Shown here in pieces: positions 17,987-27,034 of a DNA stretch of 64,000 nucleotides. The stretch lies in NCBI RefSeq assembly GCF_027627455.1, contig NZ_CP115483.1, forward strand, positions 1,364,001 to 1,428,000, given 5' to 3'. The stretch's first letter is position 1. Every line of letters begins with the position of its first letter. A program made the translations under genes and the position numbers. The notes under the pieces were generated by a model that saw only the letters and a list, made by a program, of their open reading frames with translations, did not search any database and was not told where the DNA came from. This stretch comes from Sphingobacterium sp. SYP-B4668 (GTDB lineage Bacteria > Bacteroidota > Bacteroidia > Sphingobacteriales > Sphingobacteriaceae).

Positions 17987-18034
17987 TGTGCAGAGGTTTT
18001 TAGTCGAGTATACTCGACTAAAAACCTCTGCACA
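17987..18034. terminator. 48-bp perfect palindrome, probable bidirectional terminator
   Basis: Bases 17987-18034 form an exact palindrome with 24-base arms (core GTCGAGTATACTCGAC, outer GTGCAGAGGTTTTTA). It lies 25 bases after the YHS-like gene. The hairpin is unusually long and has no added T run outside, so I call it a terminator only tentatively. Confidence 0.5.
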
Positions 18035-18091
18035 CCAGGTCTCTAATCACATCCGATTCGTCTATTGGCGGGTCATAAATTATTTATTCTA

Positions 18092-18925
18092 ATGAAGAAA
18101 ATATTGTTTCCGACTGATTTTTCGCCAACGGCGAACAACGCTTTTATATACGCCTTACATATCGCCGATACTTTAAGGGCAGAGTTATATGTGCTACATG
18201 CTTATTTGCTTCCTATTGTATCTGAACGGCGCACCTATCCAGAATCGAGACAGGACGTGACTGAACGATTGATTTCTGAGAAAACGAATGAATATATTCA
18301 ATTGATACCTGTGCTTGATAAACTAGTTGAAGCCAGTGATAGGAAACATATTAAGCGCATTTATATGCTGGAGCAGGGCACTGTAGTGTCGGCTATTGAA
18401 AAAGTACTTAGTCAAGAAGAGTTTGATTTGGTTATTATGGGTACTACTGGTGCATCTGGTTATGAAAAGAAATTTCTGGGGTCTAATACAGTCAATGTGA
18501 TGAACATGGTTCAAAAACCCCTGCTATGTATACCTCATAGTGCTCGATATGAGGGAATATATAGATTTGGATTTACAACTATTTTTAAAGAGGTAGATTT
18601 TGAAATCTTAAGACGAATGATACCCATAGCCAACCTATTTCATGCACAGATTAAGTGTGTGCATGTGTCAGCATATGCAGATGCTCAACTCTTGGAAACG
18701 ATTAGTCGGTGGGGACACATCTTGAATACAGATGTTGTGGATATTTCCTTGATATTGAGTGACAGTACGAAAGAATCTATTTTGGATTTTGTTGAGAGCA
18801 GCCTAGTGGATATTTTAGTGATGGTCAAGCGTAACCGAGGGTTTTTTAGTGAACTCTTTCAATCCAGTATGAGTCATGAAGTTACCTACAGCAATCAAAT
18901 TCCTGTGTGGGTATTTCAAGAATAA
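18092..18925 (+). CDS. Universal stress protein, tandem UspA domains
   Basis: The 277-residue protein has two UspA folds. The first starts MKKILFPTDFSPTANNA and has the nucleotide-loop-like IMGTTGASGYEKKFLGSNTVNV near residue 117; the second, from about residue 150, is diverged and lacks a clear G-x2-G-x9-G(S/T) loop. The start at 18092 was chosen over an upstream ATG at 18065 because it fits the family start. Tandem Usp proteins of Bacteroidota are cytoplasmic; the ligand is unknown. It follows the 48-bp palindrome and is probably transcribed on its own. Confidence 0.82.
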   Translation: MKKILFPTDFSPTANNAFIYALHIADTLRAELYVLHAYLLPIVSERRTYPESRQDVTERLISEKTNEYIQLIPVLDKLVEASDRKHIKRIYMLEQGTVVSAIEKVLSQEEFDLVIMGTTGASGYEKKFLGSNTVNVMNMVQKPLLCIPHSARYEGIYRFGFTTIFKEVDFEILRRMIPIANLFHAQIKCVHVSAYADAQLLETISRWGHILNTDVVDISLILSDSTKESILDFVESSLVDILVMVKRNRGFFSELFQSSMSHEVTYSNQIPVWVFQE

Positions 18926-18965
18926 AGGAGGTCTTTAGATAGGTAATCTAAGTTTTAGTGTGCGT

Positions 18966-19016
18966 CTGGGTTCATCACCCAGGTGATGTTCAGGAGCCCG
19001 TAAGGGCTCTTGCTTT
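18966..19016 (+). terminator. Tandem hairpins after uspA, the second terminator-like
   Basis: CTGGGT/ACCCAG (18966-18982) is followed by GAGCCC/GGGCTC with a GTAA loop (18994-19009) and a short T-rich tract. Within it, CATCAC (18973-18978) can instead pair with GTGATG (18983-18988), so two folds are mutually exclusive. Confidence 0.55.
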
Positions 19017-19068
19017 TGGAATGGGTATTAATTTCTGTTCAGTTTTTTTAGGCGTAAAAGACATATAC

Positions 19069-19098
19069 TTTTAGTTTTCGAGATTTTTTATATATTTG
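19069..19098 (+). promoter_or_regulatory. Promoter of the MFS exporter leader
   Basis: TATATTTG at 19091-19098 matches TAnnTTTG, with a TTTT-like -33 element 18 bases upstream (19069-19072). The predicted start near 19105 lies about 18 bases before the leader-peptide ATG, leaving a leader of about 190 bases before the exporter start. Confidence 0.6.
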
Positions 19099-19122
19099 TG
19101 GCATACATAAACACATACCACC

Positions 19123-19179
19123 ATGTGGATAGCTACACCAAATATCGTTTTTCCCGTTCGCGACAGATTTGTCGCCTAA
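19123..19179 (+). CDS. Candidate regulatory leader peptide, MWIATPNIVFPVRDRFVA
   Basis: An ATG at 19123 opens an 18-codon frame ending with TAA at 19177-19179, just after a consensus promoter and before the MFS gene. It carries Arg-Asp-Arg at residues 13-15, a +x+ motif like the macrolide-arrest motif of ErmD-type and Msr/Mef leader peptides (Arg-Leu-Arg). A GCGACA/TGTCGC hairpin (19160-19175) overlaps the codons for these residues. It has no known structure or enzyme role; its job would be to stall the ribosome when an antibiotic is bound. It is below the usual length cut-off of gene callers, so it is easily missed. Function is inferred. Confidence 0.6.
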   Translation: MWIATPNIVFPVRDRFVA

Positions 19180-19187
19180 CTGTGGAC

Positions 19188-19292
19188 AGAATTTTCTTTT
19201 AAATTCTATCTTAATGAATCGAGTCTGATTCGTTGATTAATCATTTTTTATTTTACGCGAAAATGCAATAGCATTTTCATCAATGTTTTTTT
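19188..19292 (+). promoter_or_regulatory. Leader RNA hairpins ending in a terminator-like stem before the MFS gene
   Basis: Three stems follow the leader peptide: AGAATTT/AAATTCT (19188-19207), AATGAATC/GATTCGTT (19213-19234, one wobble), and GAAAATGC/GCATTTTC with an AATA loop (19259-19278) followed by seven T at 19286-19292, directly before the MFS ATG at 19293. CGCGAA (19256-19261), overlapping the last stem, is complementary to TTCGCG (19157-19162) inside the leader-peptide frame, and CATTTT (19242-19247) can also pair with AAAATG (19260-19265). This suggests competing folds. Confidence 0.55.
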
Positions 19293-20507
19293 ATGCAAGA
19301 ATCTTGGAAAAGAAAATTCTCCATCATATGGGTGGGACAGTTTATCTCCATTTTAAGTAGTACAGCGGTTAATTTTGCTGTTATCATATGGTTAAGTCTT
19401 GAGACCGGGTCAGCAGAAGTGTTGGCCTATGCCGCTATCGCTGGTTTACTTCCGCAAGCCATAATCGGTCCGATTGCCGGAGTCTATATAGATCGTTGGG
19501 ATCGTAAGAAAACGATGATTTTTGCAGACAGCTTTGTTGCTTTTTGTACCCTCGTCATGTCCCTTAGTTTTTACGTTGGGTATGAGAGTCTGCTGCTGAT
19601 CTATGTTATGTTGGCGTTACGTTCCGTGGGTTCGGCATTTCATATGCCGGCTATGCAAGCTGCCATTCCTTTGTTGGCACCTCAATCTGAATTGCTACGT
19701 ATCGCTGGCATCAATCAAATGATCCAATCGGTATCGAGTATTGCCGGCCCGGCTTTAGGGGCATTAGCGATTGGATTATTTTCGATAGGCAATGTATTGT
19801 TGTTGGACATCATAGGAGCAATTATTGCCATCATCTCACTCCTCTTTGTCCATATCCCTAACCCTGAAATTGTCGACAAAGCGAAGGCCAGTGTAGCACA
19901 AGTTTGGCGCGATATCAAGTTGGGGCTTGGTGAAATACTCAAAAATAGAGGATTGACCTTGATGTTTCTCTATTCCGTGATCGCTACTTTTTGTATCATG
20001 CCTGTTGCAGTCCTTTTCCCTTTGATGACCATTAATCATTTTGGTGGAGATAAGTTTGAGATGAGTATAGTGGAAATTGCCTGGGGAGTTGGGATGCTAA
20101 TCGGTGGTGGCCTACTTGGTATTCTAAAACCTAATATTCATAAAGTGATTATTATCAATACTATGCATATCTTGTTGGGACTAAGTTTGGCCGTGTCCGG
20201 ATGGTTGCCACCCTCTACATTTATTATTTTTGTGATTTTGACAGGTATCGGAGGTCTAGCTGCATCTGTTTACAATGCTAGTTTCATGACTGTAATTCAG
20301 GAAGAGGTACAGCCAACGATGATGGGGCGTGTATTCTCGATGTTCTTTAGTATTGCAGTTATTCCTTCAGTCATTGGACTGTTGAGCACTGGATTTGTTG
20401 CGGATACTATTGGAGTCAATCTTACTTTTATCATCCTAGGATTGGTCGTAGCGGTAGTCGGTACCGTATCCTTCTTTACCCCGTCGTTGATGAAGTTGGG
20501 TAAATAA
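19293..20507 (+). CDS. MFS exporter, Mef-like (possible macrolide or drug efflux)
   Basis: The 404-residue protein has 12 predicted membrane helices and the MFS motif A in GPIAGVYIDRWDRKKTM (residues 59-75). Its start, WKRKFSIIWVGQFISILSS, and later GSAFHMPAMQAAIPLLAP resemble the Mef(A)/Mef(En2) family of macrolide exporters: WKxKFxxIWxGQ and GTAFHTPALNAVTPLL. It would expel substrate from the cytoplasm using the proton gradient. The upstream leader peptide with an R-x-R motif supports an antibiotic inducer. Family identity is remembered similarity, and the substrate is not shown. It ends at a strong terminator shared with purL. Confidence 0.78.
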   Translation: MQESWKRKFSIIWVGQFISILSSTAVNFAVIIWLSLETGSAEVLAYAAIAGLLPQAIIGPIAGVYIDRWDRKKTMIFADSFVAFCTLVMSLSFYVGYESLLLIYVMLALRSVGSAFHMPAMQAAIPLLAPQSELLRIAGINQMIQSVSSIAGPALGALAIGLFSIGNVLLLDIIGAIIAIISLLFVHIPNPEIVDKAKASVAQVWRDIKLGLGEILKNRGLTLMFLYSVIATFCIMPVAVLFPLMTINHFGGDKFEMSIVEIAWGVGMLIGGGLLGILKPNIHKVIIINTMHILLGLSLAVSGWLPPSTFIIFVILTGIGGLAASVYNASFMTVIQEEVQPTMMGRVFSMFFSIAVIPSVIGLLSTGFVADTIGVNLTFIILGLVVAVVGTVSFFTPSLMKLGK

Positions 20508-20541
20508 AAAAAAGCCTCTTGAGTTCAAGAGGCTTTTTTTT
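20506..20541. terminator. Bidirectional terminator between MFS gene and purL
   Basis: A run of eight A, stem GCCTCTTGA/TCAAGAGGC and eight T form a symmetrical intrinsic terminator for two convergent genes. Confidence 0.92.
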
Positions 20542-20542
20542 A

Positions 20543-23500
20543 TTACTTTTTGTTTTCAATCCATTTTCGAGCATTTACAAATGCTTCTATCCATGGTGAT
20601 ACTTCGTCTTGTCGCCCACTAGGATAGTTGGCCCAGTTCCATTGAAAAGTCGAACGCTCGATATGTGGCATCGTTACCAAATGACGGCCTGAATTGTCAC
20701 ACATCATGGCTATATTATAATCCGATCCATTTGGATTTGCCGGATATTGTTCATAGGCATATTTGGACACGATTTGATATTTACGCTCTTCATACGGTAA
20801 GCTGAATTTTCCCTCCCCGTGTGATATCCATACACCCAAAGTTGTACCTGCTAATGTTGACAGCATGACGGAGTTATTATCCTGTACTTTGACCGAGATA
20901 AAATTAGATTCATGTTTTTGGGAAGTGTTGTGCAACATCTTACCATGTAACTCATGATCAGGATTGATAAGTTCCAATTCCATAAATAATTGACAACCAT
21001 TACATATACCCACCGAGAGTGTATCCGGACGAGCAAAGAACTTGTCTAGTGCCGCTTTGGCTTTCTCATTGTATAAGAATGCTCCAGCCCAGCCTTTGGC
21101 CGAGCCCAATACATCTGAATTTGAGAATCCCCCGACAGCACCGATAAATTGGATATCTTCCAATGTTTCACGACCGGAAATCAAATCCGTCATATGTACG
21201 TCCTTTACATCAAATCCGGCCAGATACATGGCGTTTGCCATTTCCCGCTCGGAGTTAGATCCCTTTTCACGTAAGATTGCAGCCTTTGGCTTTGGCTTGG
21301 ATATATCGATTACAGGTTTCTTTCCATCAAAATGAGTCGGAAATACAAAGTTCAGGGGCTGATTTTTATAGTTATTGAAGCGCTCCCGTGCCATTCCATT
21401 CTTAGATTGTTTCTGATCTAATAAGAAAGATGTCTTGAACCACATATCTCTCGTTGCAGCAACGTCAAAACTAAAATTATCACTATTGTTTTTGAATGTT
21501 ACTGTAGTTCCTGTGATTGCTTGGCCTATTTTTACGGCTACAATACCTTGCTCTGCCAATGCCTTTTCGAAAAAATCATCTGTTTTAGCTTGAAGTACTA
21601 CAGCAATATTTTCATTGAATAATGCTTTGACCGTATCAGTCTCATTTAGCCCCGACAAATCGTAGTGGGCCGCAAGATTGACGTCGGCAAAGGTCATTTC
21701 CAATAACGTCGTCACGAGACCACCTGAACCAACATCGTGACCAGCTACAATTTGTCCAGCCTTAATTAGTTCCTGTATTGCATTGAATGCTTTTTTGAAG
21801 TAGTCGGCATCTGCGATTTTAGGAGCATCTTTACCAATCTTATTCAAGATTTGTGCAAAAGAAGAGCCACCTAGTTTAAAGTTATCTTGCGATAGATTGA
21901 TGTAATATATAGAGCCACCATTTTGGCTCAATACCGGCTCTACTACCTGATTTATATCTGTACAATTTCCAGCTGCTGAGATGATGACAGTACCTGGGGC
22001 AATCACATCCCCATTCGGGTATTTTTGCTTCATCGACAGTGAATCTTTTCCTGTAGGGATATTGATTCCTAGTGCTATTGCAAAGTCTGAGCAGGCCTTT
22101 ACAGCCTCATAGAGACGGGCATCTTCCCCTTCGTTGTTACATGCCCACATCCAATTGGCCGATAGAGATACTCCTTTAAGGCCATCTTTGATAGGTGCAA
22201 ATACGATGTTGGACAATGCTTCCGCAATAGCTGTCTGAGACGCCGCAGCAGGATCTATTAAGGCTGCAATAGGAGAGTGTCCCACAGTTGTAGCGATACC
22301 CTCTGTTGATTTGTAATCGAGCGCCATGACCCCTACATTGTTGAGGGGTAGTTGTAATGGTCCAGTACATTGCTGTTTGGCTACGCGACCACCAACACAT
22401 CGATCGACTTTGTTTGTTAACCAATCCTTAGAAGCAACAGCTTCCAATTGAAGGACTTGCTCCAGGTATGTCGGTATATTCGAAGTTTCGTAAGTGAGGT
22501 CGGCATATGACCGATTTACGGTTTTATCCGTCATGATCGTCTTGGGCGATGAGCCAAAAAAATCTTCCAAAGCGTAGTCCATTGGTTTGGCTCCAGTAGT
22601 CTTAGAAGCAAAGGTGAATCGGTGGTCCCCTGTTACATCACCCACCGTATACATGGGTGAACGTTCACGGTCCGCTACCTTTTGTAGGGTCTCCAAATCC
22701 TTCTCGCCAATTACTAAGCCCATGCGCTCTTGCGATTCATTTCCAATGATTTCTTTCGCGGAGAGAGTAGGATCGCCTACTGGAAGTTTATCCAAATCTA
22801 TTAAACCTCCGGTATCTTCTACCAGTTCCGAAAGACAGTTGAGGTGGCCTCCAGCACCATGGTCATGGATAGACACAATCGGATTGTGATCCGATTCGAC
22901 CAATCCACGTATAGCATTAGAAGCACGTTTTTGCATTTCGGGGTTGGAGCGCTGGATAGCATTGAGCTCAATACCTGAGCCAAAGGATCCAGTATCAGCT
23001 GATGATACAGCTGCACCACCCATACCGATGCGGTAGTTTTCCCCTCCTAGGATGACGATTTTATCACCGGGGGTTGGGGCGTGTTTTTTAGCTTGTTCTA
23101 ATTTACCATAGCCGATTCCACCTGCTTGCATAATGACCTTGTCATATCCAATCTGGCGAGCATCCTCTTCATGTTCGAAAGTAAGCACGGATCCAACAAT
23201 TAGTGGTTGTCCAAACTTATTGCCAAAATCTGAAGCACCGTTAGATGCTTTGATTAGAATATCCATTGGTGTTTGATACAGCCAAGCCCTCTCTTGCATC
23301 CCTTTTTCCCACGGGCGCTCCTCGTTCAACCGGGAATATGCCGTCATGTAAATAGCGGTTCCTGCCAACGGTAGAGATCCTTGACCACCAGCTAAGCGGT
23401 CTCTGATTTCACCACCGGATCCTGTTGCCGCACCTGAGAAGGGCTCCACTGTAGTCGGAAAGTTGTGCGTTTCCGCTTTTAACGAAATGACCGAGTCAAA

Positions 23501-24211
23501 CTCCTTTTCACTGTAGAAATCAGGTTTGTCTGCAGAGTTGGGTGCAAATTGTGTGACACGAGGGCCTTTGACAAAGGCGACGTTATCTTTATAGGCCGAG
23601 ACAATGGTATTAGGATTTGTCTCGGATGTTTTTTTGATCAATTTAAATAACGAAGTAGGCTTCTCTTCTCCATCGATAACAAAAGTTCCGTTAAATATTT
23701 TGTGGCGACAGTGCTCCGAATTGGCTTGTGAAAAAGCAAATACTTCCGAATCCGTCAGTTTACGGCTTAATTTTGTGGAAAGGTTGTTTAAGTATTCGAC
23801 TTCCTCCTGGTTGAGTGCCAGTCCTTCTTGTTTATTGTAGGTGGCGATATCATCCACCTCTATAATAGGCTCCGGAGTAATGTGAATGGTGTACATTTCT
23901 TGTGTCAGCGCCTCATATTTTTGGGATATCATAGGGTCGAAGTCCGAAAAATCGGCTTCAACTTTTTGGAATTCTTCAATCCGGATGATGCCTTCGATAG
24001 CCATGTTTTGCGTGATTTCTACCGCATTAGTACTCCATGGTGTAATCATGGCAGCCCGAGGGCCTACATAAAAATCATCAAGGGTAGTTTTTTCGATTTT
24101 GGTAGCGTTGCCAAACAGCCAGTTGAGTTTAGAAATATCTTCGGTTGATAAATCTTTTTGAGTTTGAACCCCATAAACGGTGTTCGATTGGTTCACAAAG
24201 AAATGAATCAT
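20543..24211 (-). CDS. purL: Phosphoribosylformylglycinamidine synthase
   Basis: The 1222-residue protein is the large single-chain FGAM synthase. Its AIR-synthase-like halves hold the ATP/metal motifs SLKAETHNFPTTVEPFSGAATG near residue 245 and the SIHDHGAGG region; the C-terminal class-I glutaminase domain (from about 1000) has VGICNGCQLF with the nucleophile Cys near residue 1068 and a later SHGEGKF motif. It uses Gln and ATP to turn FGAR into FGAM in de novo purine synthesis. It is transcribed alone from a TATTTTTG element at 24246-24253. Confidence 0.96.
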   Translation of the reverse strand: MIHFFVNQSNTVYGVQTQKDLSTEDISKLNWLFGNATKIEKTTLDDFYVGPRAAMITPWSTNAVEITQNMAIEGIIRIEEFQKVEADFSDFDPMISQKYEALTQEMYTIHITPEPIIEVDDIATYNKQEGLALNQEEVEYLNNLSTKLSRKLTDSEVFAFSQANSEHCRHKIFNGTFVIDGEEKPTSLFKLIKKTSETNPNTIVSAYKDNVAFVKGPRVTQFAPNSADKPDFYSEKEFDSVISLKAETHNFPTTVEPFSGAATGSGGEIRDRLAGGQGSLPLAGTAIYMTAYSRLNEERPWEKGMQERAWLYQTPMDILIKASNGASDFGNKFGQPLIVGSVLTFEHEEDARQIGYDKVIMQAGGIGYGKLEQAKKHAPTPGDKIVILGGENYRIGMGGAAVSSADTGSFGSGIELNAIQRSNPEMQKRASNAIRGLVESDHNPIVSIHDHGAGGHLNCLSELVEDTGGLIDLDKLPVGDPTLSAKEIIGNESQERMGLVIGEKDLETLQKVADRERSPMYTVGDVTGDHRFTFASKTTGAKPMDYALEDFFGSSPKTIMTDKTVNRSYADLTYETSNIPTYLEQVLQLEAVASKDWLTNKVDRCVGGRVAKQQCTGPLQLPLNNVGVMALDYKSTEGIATTVGHSPIAALIDPAAASQTAIAEALSNIVFAPIKDGLKGVSLSANWMWACNNEGEDARLYEAVKACSDFAIALGINIPTGKDSLSMKQKYPNGDVIAPGTVIISAAGNCTDINQVVEPVLSQNGGSIYYINLSQDNFKLGGSSFAQILNKIGKDAPKIADADYFKKAFNAIQELIKAGQIVAGHDVGSGGLVTTLLEMTFADVNLAAHYDLSGLNETDTVKALFNENIAVVLQAKTDDFFEKALAEQGIVAVKIGQAITGTTVTFKNNSDNFSFDVAATRDMWFKTSFLLDQKQSKNGMARERFNNYKNQPLNFVFPTHFDGKKPVIDISKPKPKAAILREKGSNSEREMANAMYLAGFDVKDVHMTDLISGRETLEDIQFIGAVGGFSNSDVLGSAKGWAGAFLYNEKAKAALDKFFARPDTLSVGICNGCQLFMELELINPDHELHGKMLHNTSQKHESNFISVKVQDNNSVMLSTLAGTTLGVWISHGEGKFSLPYEERKYQIVSKYAYEQYPANPNGSDYNIAMMCDNSGRHLVTMPHIERSTFQWNWANYPSGRQDEVSPWIEAFVNARKWIENKK

Positions 24212-24245
24212 TATTATGAAATTGTTGTCTTGTAGAATTAAAGTA

Positions 24246-24253
24246 CAAAAATA
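24246..24253 (-). promoter_or_regulatory. -7 promoter element of purL
   Basis: TATTTTTG on the minus strand fits TAnnTTTG; the start would lie about 30 bases before the gene. The -33 region is only weakly TTTA-like. Confidence 0.5.
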
Positions 24254-24551
24254 CGTTAATCCTTTGACTTAAATAGCATAACAACGTAAAAAATGAAAAC
24301 CTATTTTGCCTTTAACTCAATATCTCATGAGAGTTGAAGAACACTTTGAGAGTTCGCCCAATGTAAAGTGTATTCCAAGCATGCTCTATATTCAAGTATA
24401 GCGAATAGAATCCGTTAAAGATCTAGCTGTTCGAACGCTGAGCTGAACGAAACAAACTACTTTCTTGCCTTAACCGTTCTTTTGCTTGCTGTCATGTAAT
24501 CTCAACACTGGAAGGTTGAATTAATAAAAGGAATTTTAGGATCCCTTAAAA
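24254..24551. other. Intergenic spacer between divergent purL and pheT promoters
   Basis: About 300 bases without a convincing gene. I see only a loose inverted pair, ACACTTT and AAAGTGT (within 24331-24375), and no long ORF or RNA motif. No purine riboswitch signature is recognisable. Confidence 0.5.
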
Positions 24552-24581
24552 TCTGTATTTCGTTACAAAGTTTTATCTTTG
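24552..24581 (+). promoter_or_regulatory. Promoter of the pheT-zapA unit
   Basis: TATCTTTG (24574-24581) is a good -7 element, with TCTG 18 bases upstream as a -33 candidate. The start would lie about 15 bases before pheT. Confidence 0.55.
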
Positions 24582-24602
24582 TGCTACATATAGTAATAGA
24601 TA

Positions 24603-27002
24603 ATGAATATTTCATATAACTGGTTAAAGAATTTTGTTGATATAAAGGACAATACACCCGAGCAGATATCCCATATTTTGACTGATATAGGTCTAGAAGT
24701 AGAAGTGTTGGAAAAAGTACAGAGCGTACCGGGTGGATTAGAAGGTCTTGTAGTAGGTGAAGTAAAGACTTGTGAGCAGCACCCAAATGCAGATCGTCTA
24801 CGTGTCACTACCGTCGATGTGGGGAGAGAAGAACTACTCCATGTCGTGTGTGGTGCCCCCAATGTAGCTGCTGGGCAGAAGGTTATCGTTGCGGCTGTAG
24901 GGACTACGGTGTATCCTTTAGAAGGAGAACCCTTTAAAATCAATAAATCCAAAATCAGAGGAGAAGTATCTGAGGGAATGATTTGTGCTGAAGATGAAAT
25001 CGGACTGGGAAAATCACACGATGGTATTCTAGTACTTTCAAAAGATACCCCTGTTGGAAGGACAGCTCAAGAATACTTCAATATAAAAGACGATTATCGC
25101 TATGAGATAGGGTTGACGCCTAACCGTGCCGATGCAGCTTCGCATCTAGGGGTAGCCCGTGATTTGGCTGGATTTTTCAGGACCTCATTCACCCTGCCGG
25201 ATTTGTCTTCATTCAACGCTGTTGAAGAAGGTGTGGCTACAACCGTATCTGTTTTGAATACAGATGCTTCCCCAAGATATACAGGTGTCAATATATCTGG
25301 CGTCACAGTCAAGGAATCTCCAGACTGGTTAAAAGAAAAACTGAATGTCATTGGGATTAGGCCCATTAATAATATTGTCGACGTCACCAACTATGTACTT
25401 CATGATTTAGGGCAGCCTTTACATGCTTTTGACGCTGATCGGATTGCAGGGAATAAGGTTATTGTCAGGAATGCAGTTGAAGAAGAAGAATTTGTAACCT
25501 TGGATGGTGTGGCACGTAAGCTGACCAGTGAAGATCTTGTTATTGCTGATGCTGAAAAGCCTATGTGCATTGCCGGAGTTTTTGGCGGATTGCATTCTGG
25601 GGTTACCGAATCTACTCGTAATATATTTTTAGAAAGTGCCTATTTCAATTCTGTTTCCGTACGCAAGACGTCCAAAAGACACGCGTTAAAAACAGATTCT
25701 TCCTTTAGGTTTGAACGCGGTACAGATCCAAACATGACCGAATTGGCGTTGAAGCGTGCAGCGTTGATGATTCTTGAGGTAGCGGGAGGTCAGGTGAGCT
25801 CAACAATTACTGACATTTATCCTAACCCTGTTCAACCTTTTGCGTTTACCGTTAATTACAAAAATGTACAAAGGCTGATTGGTAAAGAGATTCCGAAAGA
25901 AGATATCAGATCCATAATTGTGTCCCTGGGTATTGCAGTCGTCAATGAAAATGATTACGAACTCTCGGTAGAGGTACCTCCATTTAAAGTTGATGTAACA
26001 CGTGAGGTAGACGTAATTGAAGAGGTACTTCGTATCTATGGTTATAATAATATCGAAATCAAGCAGCAGATCAATGCATCTTTGAACACCTCAGAAAAAC
26101 CTGATAGAGAAGTCGTTTTAAATCAGGTTGCTGATTTGTTGATTGCCAATGGTTATCATGAAATACTTTCCAATTCCCTTACAAAATTGGATTACGTAGA
26201 TAATCAAGATACTGCAGTTAAATTATTGAATCCGTTGAGTAGTGATTTGGATACCATGCGTCAGAACTTGGTGTTTTCGGCCTTAACTGCTATATCATAC
26301 AACCAAAAACGCAAAAACCCTGATCTCCGATTCTTTGAATTTGGTAGAACATACCACCTTACTGAAGAAGGTTACCAAGAAAGGCAACATTTAGCATTGA
26401 CGTTGTCAGGAAAGAATACTGCTGAACAATGGAATGAGGAAGCAAAAAATGTAACGTTCTATAATCTAAAAGCAGCCGTAGATACCATTATCCGTAGGTT
26501 GAATATTCAAGGTCTGGAAGTAATCGAATCCGATTCCTCCTATTTCGATTATGGATTGACCTATAAAAAGGGAGTCAAATCGTTAGTTAGCTTTGGAGCA
26601 ATATCTACTTCCAATCTCAAAAAAGCAGACGTAGAAAATCAAGTGTTTTTTGCAGACTTTGATTGGGATTTGGTATTAAAAGCAATCCGTAAAAATCAAA
26701 TCAAATACAAAGAGGTTTCTAAATTTCCAGCTGTTAGGAGAGATTTGGCACTGTTGGTGGACGAATCTGTTACTTTTGAGAGACTTCGGCAGGTAGCCGT
26801 GAAGACCGAACGTAAGCTTCTAAAAGACGTTAATATTTTCGATGTTTACAAAGGCGATAAATTACCGGAAGGTAAAAAATCTTATGCATTGAGTTTTGTG
26901 CTGCAAGACGAAGAAAAAACTTTGACAGATAAACAAATTGACACGTTAGTTCAAAAATTAATTCTTAACTTTGAGAAAGAAACTGGTGCAGTAGTGCGCT
27001 AG
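24603..27002 (+). CDS. pheT: Phenylalanine--tRNA ligase beta subunit
   Basis: The 799-residue protein starts MNISYNWLKNFVDI, has the EMAP/OB-like tRNA-binding domain near residues 40-155 (CEQHPNADRLRV, VVCGAPN), the B3/B4 and B5 domains, the catalytic-like core, and an anticodon-binding FDX-ACB domain in the last 95 residues (KFPAVRRDLALLVDE). With PheS it charges tRNA-Phe; pheS is not in the window. It is followed after about 30 bases by the coiled-coil/zapA pair, which suggests co-transcription. Confidence 0.95.
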   Translation: MNISYNWLKNFVDIKDNTPEQISHILTDIGLEVEVLEKVQSVPGGLEGLVVGEVKTCEQHPNADRLRVTTVDVGREELLHVVCGAPNVAAGQKVIVAAVGTTVYPLEGEPFKINKSKIRGEVSEGMICAEDEIGLGKSHDGILVLSKDTPVGRTAQEYFNIKDDYRYEIGLTPNRADAASHLGVARDLAGFFRTSFTLPDLSSFNAVEEGVATTVSVLNTDASPRYTGVNISGVTVKESPDWLKEKLNVIGIRPINNIVDVTNYVLHDLGQPLHAFDADRIAGNKVIVRNAVEEEEFVTLDGVARKLTSEDLVIADAEKPMCIAGVFGGLHSGVTESTRNIFLESAYFNSVSVRKTSKRHALKTDSSFRFERGTDPNMTELALKRAALMILEVAGGQVSSTITDIYPNPVQPFAFTVNYKNVQRLIGKEIPKEDIRSIIVSLGIAVVNENDYELSVEVPPFKVDVTREVDVIEEVLRIYGYNNIEIKQQINASLNTSEKPDREVVLNQVADLLIANGYHEILSNSLTKLDYVDNQDTAVKLLNPLSSDLDTMRQNLVFSALTAISYNQKRKNPDLRFFEFGRTYHLTEEGYQERQHLALTLSGKNTAEQWNEEAKNVTFYNLKAAVDTIIRRLNIQGLEVIESDSSYFDYGLTYKKGVKSLVSFGAISTSNLKKADVENQVFFADFDWDLVLKAIRKNQIKYKEVSKFPAVRRDLALLVDESVTFERLRQVAVKTERKLLKDVNIFDVYKGDKLPEGKKSYALSFVLQDEEKTLTDKQIDTLVQKLILNFEKETGAVVR

Positions 27003-27034
27003 AGCGTGATATCAAAATTTAATTGCAGAAATAT

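Noticed and set aside
24254..24602. Possible purine riboswitch or T-box upstream of purL or pheT
   Set aside because: No conserved core of either RNA class is recognisable, and both genes have close promoters with short leaders.
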